Of a stretch of 64,000 nucleotides of DNA, positions 59,995-64,000 are shown one piece after another (position 1 is the stretch's first letter; each line of letters starts with the position of its first letter). The stretch spans positions 175,708 to 239,707 of the forward strand of contig LADR01000013.1 of the NCBI GenBank assembly GCA_000961655.1, read 5' to 3'. A program made the translations under genes and the position numbers. A model generated the notes under the pieces. That model made no database searches. It worked only from the letters and a program-made list of their open reading frames with translations, and was not told the origin of the DNA. The stretch is from Desulfatitalea sp. BRH_c12. GTDB taxonomy: Bacteria; Desulfobacterota; Desulfobacteria; Desulfobacterales; Desulfosarcinaceae.

Positions 59995-61124
59995 TTCAAC
60001 CTATACCATTTATGGCGCCTCGCATGGTAGGTGTGCGATTTGATGAACACGCTATTCCTTTGGGGATGCTTAAAGATCTTGCTGGGTTGGAAGAGATGAT
60101 TATTGAGGTGGCAAAGTGGCGATACTTGAAGGATCATCCTAATCGTAAACGATCACCGAAGGGGTTCACGGATGGAATATCGATCAAGTTGACCGCCATT
60201 GGAAATGGCAGCGCCGTCCCGCAGTTGAGCTTGTTTGTCGAACCGTTGTCTCTTTTTCCGCCAGAGAACCAAGAATATTTTGAAAAAGCAAGGGACTGCG
60301 TAATCGGCGCTATCAATGCCGCTGAGCATCACGGACCCATAGTCGAGCATTTGCCCGAATCACTTCTGGGTTATTTTGACTTGATCGGCCGCAATTTACG
60401 TGATGGGGAGAGTATTGAATTTGATCCGGACAATATTGATAGACCGGCTCGACTGACCAAGGCCACTAGGCGTAAGCTGATATTGGCTTCGTCGCAGGTT
60501 CAGGAATTGACAGAGCCGGTGAAACTGAGAGGTAGTATTCCAGAAGCTGATCAAGACAAGCTGACCTTTCAGCTTCAGCTGATTAACGGTCCCAAAGTAA
60601 TAGCGCCTATCGCCACACAACATCTTCAAACAGTTTTGGATGCCTTTAATGGCTACAAAAGGGGCACACGCGTAACTTTACAAGGCATCGGTCGCTATAA
60701 CCGCAATGATCGCCTACAAAGCATTGAAGCGGTCGAGCATTTGAGCTTACTGGATGCTAATGACATTCTAGATAGACTGGATGAATTCAGGGAGATGAAA
60801 GACGGCTGGCTGGATGGAAAACACGGTTTCGCCCCAAGCAGCAGTGGGCTAGATTGGTTGGCAAATGCTTTTAAAGCCAACTATCCAGATCATTTTCCGG
60901 TGCCTTATCTCTATCCCACGGCAGAGGGTGGCATACAGGCTGAGTGGTCGCTGAGTGGCTCTGAAATAACTCTGGAGATTGATCTTGATTCTTATAAAGG
61001 AGAGTGGCATGCGCTGAACATGTCCACGGCAAATGAGGCATCGGATACTTTAGACCTCAAAGAGGCTACTGCCTGGCACTGGATCGTTGACGAGATCAAT
61101 AAATTGGTCGGAGGTGCATCGTGA
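59991..61124 (+). CDS. Unknown protein inside the hsd operon
   Basis: 377 aa, ATG overlapping the hsdM stop and GTGA overlap with the next gene, so it is firmly part of the operon. No known domain. A helical N-terminal region (VGVRFDEHAIPLGMLKDLAG), a central beta-rich part (KLTFQLQLINGPKVIAPI, RVTLQGIGRYNRNDRLQSIE), and a C-terminal YPTAEGGIQAEWSL with LEIDL, giving a small alpha/beta domain. No membrane segment. A modulator, inhibitor or toxin of the RM system is possible. Confidence 0.75.
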   Translation: MIQPIPFMAPRMVGVRFDEHAIPLGMLKDLAGLEEMIIEVAKWRYLKDHPNRKRSPKGFTDGISIKLTAIGNGSAVPQLSLFVEPLSLFPPENQEYFEKARDCVIGAINAAEHHGPIVEHLPESLLGYFDLIGRNLRDGESIEFDPDNIDRPARLTKATRRKLILASSQVQELTEPVKLRGSIPEADQDKLTFQLQLINGPKVIAPIATQHLQTVLDAFNGYKRGTRVTLQGIGRYNRNDRLQSIEAVEHLSLLDANDILDRLDEFREMKDGWLDGKHGFAPSSSGLDWLANAFKANYPDHFPVPYLYPTAEGGIQAEWSLSGSEITLEIDLDSYKGEWHALNMSTANEASDTLDLKEATAWHWIVDEINKLVGGAS

Positions 61125-61498
61125 ATGACGATACACTATTGCTGCGTCAGATCCATCCAAGATTTGTACAGGGCGGTCGAGTTTCCTCCCAGGCTTTCCG
61201 ACCGACGCCCAAAGACGAACAAAATCTTTCTGTCTATGACGGAGATCAGATTAGCCCACAGCCCGCCCACGAACATTACACGGAACAACTCGAACTGCAA
61301 TCGATAGGCGTAATGGCGATTACGCAATGCGAATGCTGCAAACTGGAGCTGCCGGTTCAACCCGATCCGGCTCCCTTTCCGGAACATGCGCTTATTGACT
61401 TTTCCGCCCATGGCAAAAGCGCAACTGAAAAAAAAGCAAAACTTCTGCGGGCCAAAGCTGAGATACGGGATTGGTTGTACAAGGAAACCACCAAATGA
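61121..61498 (+). CDS. Small unknown protein inside the hsd operon
   Basis: 125 aa from GTG 61121 (GTGA overlap). DDTLLLRQIHPRFVQGGRVS SQAFRPTPKDEQNLSVYDGD QI looks strongly conserved in type. The middle has VMAITQCECCKLELPVQPDP and the end is Lys-rich. Together with the 377-aa gene it looks like a two-gene module inserted between hsdM and hsdS. I believe similar pairs occur in other genomes' defence regions but cannot verify it. Confidence 0.72.
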   Translation: MNDDTLLLRQIHPRFVQGGRVSSQAFRPTPKDEQNLSVYDGDQISPQPAHEHYTEQLELQSIGVMAITQCECCKLELPVQPDPAPFPEHALIDFSAHGKSATEKKAKLLRAKAEIRDWLYKETTK

Positions 61499-62880
61499 AA
61501 TATCCGGCCTATAGAAAATACAAAAAGAGTAGCGTGGCGTGGTTGGGGGAGATCCCGGAGCATTGGGAAACAAAGAGAGCGCGCTTTTTGATAACCGTAA
61601 ATCCTTCTTCACCAATTCTTCGTGCTCTCGATAAAGAAAGTGAAGTTTCATTTATACCAATGGATGCAGTTGGAGAATGCGGTGGCCTTAAGCTGGATCA
61701 AACACGCATAGTTGAAGAAATAGGTGGTGGTTACACTGAGTTCCAAAATGGTGACGTGATAGTTGCTAAGATCACACCATGTTTCGAAAATTGGAAAGGT
61801 GCGTTAGCTAATGGCCTGGAGAATGGCGCTGCTTATGGAACAACAGAGCTACACATTCTTCGTGTCTCCCATCGAATTAATGAACGCTTCCTTTTTTACA
61901 TGACGCTTACTGATGGATTTAGAAAGTTAGGTGAAGCAGAGATGTATGGTGCTGGCGGACAAAAGCGTGTGCCTCCAGATTTCTGCAAGGATTTCCTTAT
62001 ACCGTTGTTTCCTAAAGATGAGCAAACAGCCATCGCCGACTTCCTCGACCGCGAAACCAGCCGCCTTGACACCCTCGTCGCCAAAAAGCAGGCTCTGATC
62101 GGGCTGCTCAAGGAAAAACGCACCGCCCTCATCTCCCAAACCGTCACCCGCGGATTGCCGGCTGATGCAGCTCGCGAATTCGGCCTGCAACCCCATATGC
62201 GGTTCAGGGACGCCGGAGTCGAATGGTTAGAGAAGGTGCCAGAGAAGTGGGAAAATTGGAAAATGACCCATGCTTGCTTGAAAATTTGTGATGGCACGCA
62301 CTTCAGCCCAAAGAGCGAATCGTCTGGCGATTATATGTATATTACTGCCAAAAACATTAAAGAGGCAGGCATCGACCTAAAAAATGTGACATTTGTTGCT
62401 AAAGAAGATCATAACGCAATTTATAGCAAGTGTCCCGTCCGTAAAGGGGATGTTCTGTATATAAAGGATGGTGCCACCGCTGGAATTGCAACTGTTAATA
62501 TGCTTGAAGAAGAATTTTCAATGTTATCAAGTGTGGCGTTACTGCGACCAAAAGCAGCCATTCTTGAAGCGAGGTATTTCGCTTATCAACTGAACTCCTG
62601 TACCTTTAAAGACTATATTTTAAAAAGTTTGGTGGGCGGAGCAATGACAAGATTCACAATTGAAATAATCAGTGATTTTAGGATCATTGTTCCAGATTAC
62701 GATGAACAACAAGCCATAGCAAACTACCTCGACCGAAAAATCACCAAGATAGATAACCTCATAGCCAAAATTGAAGCCGCCATCGAGCGCCTAAAAGAAT
62801 ACCGCACCGCCCTGATCACCGCCGCAGTCACCGGTAAAATCAATGTGCGCACGGCCATAGTCAAAAAGGAGGCCGCATGA
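61495..62880 (+). CDS. hsdS: Type I restriction-modification specificity subunit HsdS
   Basis: 461 aa from ATG 61495 (ATGA overlap). Two target-recognition domains (~25-175 and ~240-395), each followed by a conserved coiled spacer: EQTAIADFLDRETSRLDTLV and EQQAIANYLDRKITKIDNLI, each ending in a TALI-x-x-x-V-T-(R)-G segment. The two TRDs differ, so a bipartite asymmetric DNA target is expected. TRD1 is more AT-rich than the spacers, typical of TRD exchange. Confidence 0.93.
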   Translation: MKYPAYRKYKKSSVAWLGEIPEHWETKRARFLITVNPSSPILRALDKESEVSFIPMDAVGECGGLKLDQTRIVEEIGGGYTEFQNGDVIVAKITPCFENWKGALANGLENGAAYGTTELHILRVSHRINERFLFYMTLTDGFRKLGEAEMYGAGGQKRVPPDFCKDFLIPLFPKDEQTAIADFLDRETSRLDTLVAKKQALIGLLKEKRTALISQTVTRGLPADAAREFGLQPHMRFRDAGVEWLEKVPEKWENWKMTHACLKICDGTHFSPKSESSGDYMYITAKNIKEAGIDLKNVTFVAKEDHNAIYSKCPVRKGDVLYIKDGATAGIATVNMLEEEFSMLSSVALLRPKAAILEARYFAYQLNSCTFKDYILKSLVGGAMTRFTIEIISDFRIIVPDYDEQQAIANYLDRKITKIDNLIAKIEAAIERLKEYRTALITAAVTGKINVRTAIVKKEAA

Positions 62881-64000
62881 AGCTCGAAACCTTTACGGCC
62901 GGGCGTTGGCAGCAGCGCTTTCAGTACAAGAGCTTCGAGCCGGTGCCGGTCAACCATGACTGGATCTGGGAAGACCCCACCATCAACACCTTGCTCGAGC
63001 AGGCCAACCGGGCCCTGGGCGAACTCAACGCCTTTTCGCTGATCGTGCCGGACATCGATCTCTTCATCCAGATGCACGTGGTCAAGGAGGCCCAGACCTC
63101 CAGCCGCATCGAAGGCACCCAGACCGGCATCGATGAGGCCCTGATGCCAGAAGAGCAGATTCGGCCGGAAAAGCGCGACGACTGGCGCGAGGTGCAAAAC
63201 TACATCGACGCGGTCAACACGGCTGTGGCCGAGCTCGAAACGCTGCCCCTGTCCAACCGGCTGCTCAAGCAGACCCATGCCGTGTTGATGCACGGAGTCC
63301 GCGGCGAGCACAAGCAACCGGGCGAATTCCGCGCCAGCCAGAACTGGATCGGCGGTTCCAATCTCTCCGACGCAGCCTTTATTCCGCCCCATCATGACAA
63401 CGTCGCCGAACTGATGGGCGACCTTGAAAAGTTCTGGCATAACGAGGCGGTCACTGTGCCGCACCTGGTGCGCGCGGCCATCAGCCACTACCAGTTTGAA
63501 ACCATCCATCCCTTCCTGGACGGCAACGGTCGCATCGGACGCCTGTTGATTCCATTGTACATGATCAGCCACGGCCTGCTGGCCAAACCATCGCTTTATC
63601 TGTCCGACTTTTTCGAGCGCAACCGCTCCAGCTATTACGATGCCCTGATGCGGGTGCGCACCGGCAACGACCTGATTCACTGGATCCGATTTTTCCTGAA
63701 CGGCGTGGCACAGACCGCCGCCAAGGGACGGGACGTGTTCCGGCAGATCCTGGCCCTGCGTACCGAGGTGGAACAGGATGTGCTGGGGTTGGGCAAACGC
63801 GCCCAGACGGCACGGCTGGCCCTGAATCTGTTGTATCGCAAACCCATCATCAACGCCGGCGATGCCGAACAGGCGCTATCGGTCAGCACTCCCACGGCCA
63901 ATGCCCTGATCAAAGCCTTGATGGAACTGGGCATCCTGGTGGAGGTCACCGGCCAGCAGCGCTTTCGCTCATATGCCTTCGATCGTTACCTTAGGCTCTT
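62877..64000 (+). CDS. Fic-domain protein, class II (partial at right edge)
   Basis: At least 374 aa, running off the window. ATG 62877 overlaps the hsdS stop (ATGA). The inhibitory helix motif SSRIEGT (S-x-x-x-E-G) is in the N-terminal part (class II). The catalytic Fic motif HPFLDGNGRIGR begins at H211 and is intact. A C-terminal winged-helix-like region (ALSVSTPTANALIKALMELG) follows. It transfers AMP (or a similar group) to target proteins. Fic genes are regular passengers of type I RM operons; a regulatory or abortive role is inference. Confidence 0.9.
   Translation, partial: MKLETFTAGRWQQRFQYKSFEPVPVNHDWIWEDPTINTLLEQANRALGELNAFSLIVPDIDLFIQMHVVKEAQTSSRIEGTQTGIDEALMPEEQIRPEKRDDWREVQNYIDAVNTAVAELETLPLSNRLLKQTHAVLMHGVRGEHKQPGEFRASQNWIGGSNLSDAAFIPPHHDNVAELMGDLEKFWHNEAVTVPHLVRAAISHYQFETIHPFLDGNGRIGRLLIPLYMISHGLLAKPSLYLSDFFERNRSSYYDALMRVRTGNDLIHWIRFFLNGVAQTAAKGRDVFRQILALRTEVEQDVLGLGKRAQTARLALNLLYRKPIINAGDAEQALSVSTPTANALIKALMELGILVEVTGQQRFRSYAFDRYLRL

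Noticed and set aside
1..64000. CRISPR arrays, rRNA genes, prophage structural genes, replication origin
   Set aside because: Looked for regularly spaced repeats and typical genes of each; none seen.

Overview
The window looks like a chromosomal piece of a strictly anaerobic Desulfobacterota bacterium, probably related to the sulfate-reducing Desulfobacteraceae/Desulfosarcinaceae. The basis is a MetF plus heterodisulfide-reductase-like (Hdr) operon with an apparent selenocysteine codon, a TAXI-type TRAP transporter, YkgJ-like cysteine-cluster proteins, CFI-tailed secreted proteins, and many two-component systems with PAS sensors. No rRNA or marker gene is present, so the assignment is inference.

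Layout. 1-4.1 kb: single-domain response regulators, a duplicated-module small protein coupled to one of them, and secreted proteins. 4.4-8.4 kb: a sensor kinase / lipoprotein / sigma54-activator set with the GlrK-QseG-GlrR (QseE-G-F) gene order, then a 29-residue membrane peptide. 8.8-21.1 kb: TAXI TRAP transporter, Ca/Na antiporter, TatC, PreP-like M16 protease, RsmA, TSUP permease, and a protein resembling a very divergent RelA/SpoT synthetase. 21.4-27.9 kb: an accessory patch of amidase, isochorismatase, MFS pump and acetyltransferase genes, a truncated hydrolase, and a ~288-bp tandem duplication carrying one intact and one broken copy of a 58-residue ORF. 28-35 kb: secreted and lipoprotein genes, cysteine-rich proteins, and a NapH-like ferredoxin. 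35.2-43.4 kb: GAPDH in an operon with a 1392-aa PEP-synthase-like protein that lacks the C-terminal PEP-binding barrel, then a LemA/TPM operon.

43.9-53.5 kb holds the most coherent system, read on the minus strand: a PAS histidine kinase, then an operon of HTH-receiver regulator, MetF, an HdrC/HdrB-like Fe-S protein, and a 1476-aa HdrA-GltD-HdrA fusion. The Fe-S protein gene contains an in-frame TGA exactly where a CCG-domain Cys is expected. A SECIS-like hairpin follows 15 nt later, so a conventional gene finder would split this selenoprotein into two genes. The set reads as a flavin-based electron-bifurcating methylene-tetrahydrofolate reductase complex of the Wood-Ljungdahl pathway.

53.9-64 kb: tRNA-His and tRNA-Arg, then an AT-rich island. 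Between the tRNAs and a type I restriction-modification operon lie three sites with attC (59-base element) architecture, all in the minus orientation and each abutting a stop or start codon. This is a small integron-cassette cluster without a visible integrase (a CALIN), containing two unknown genes, a broken HNH nuclease and an IS3 fragment. The RM operon (hsdM, two unknown genes, hsdS, fic) runs off the right edge, and all four of its gene junctions have overlapping stop/start codons.
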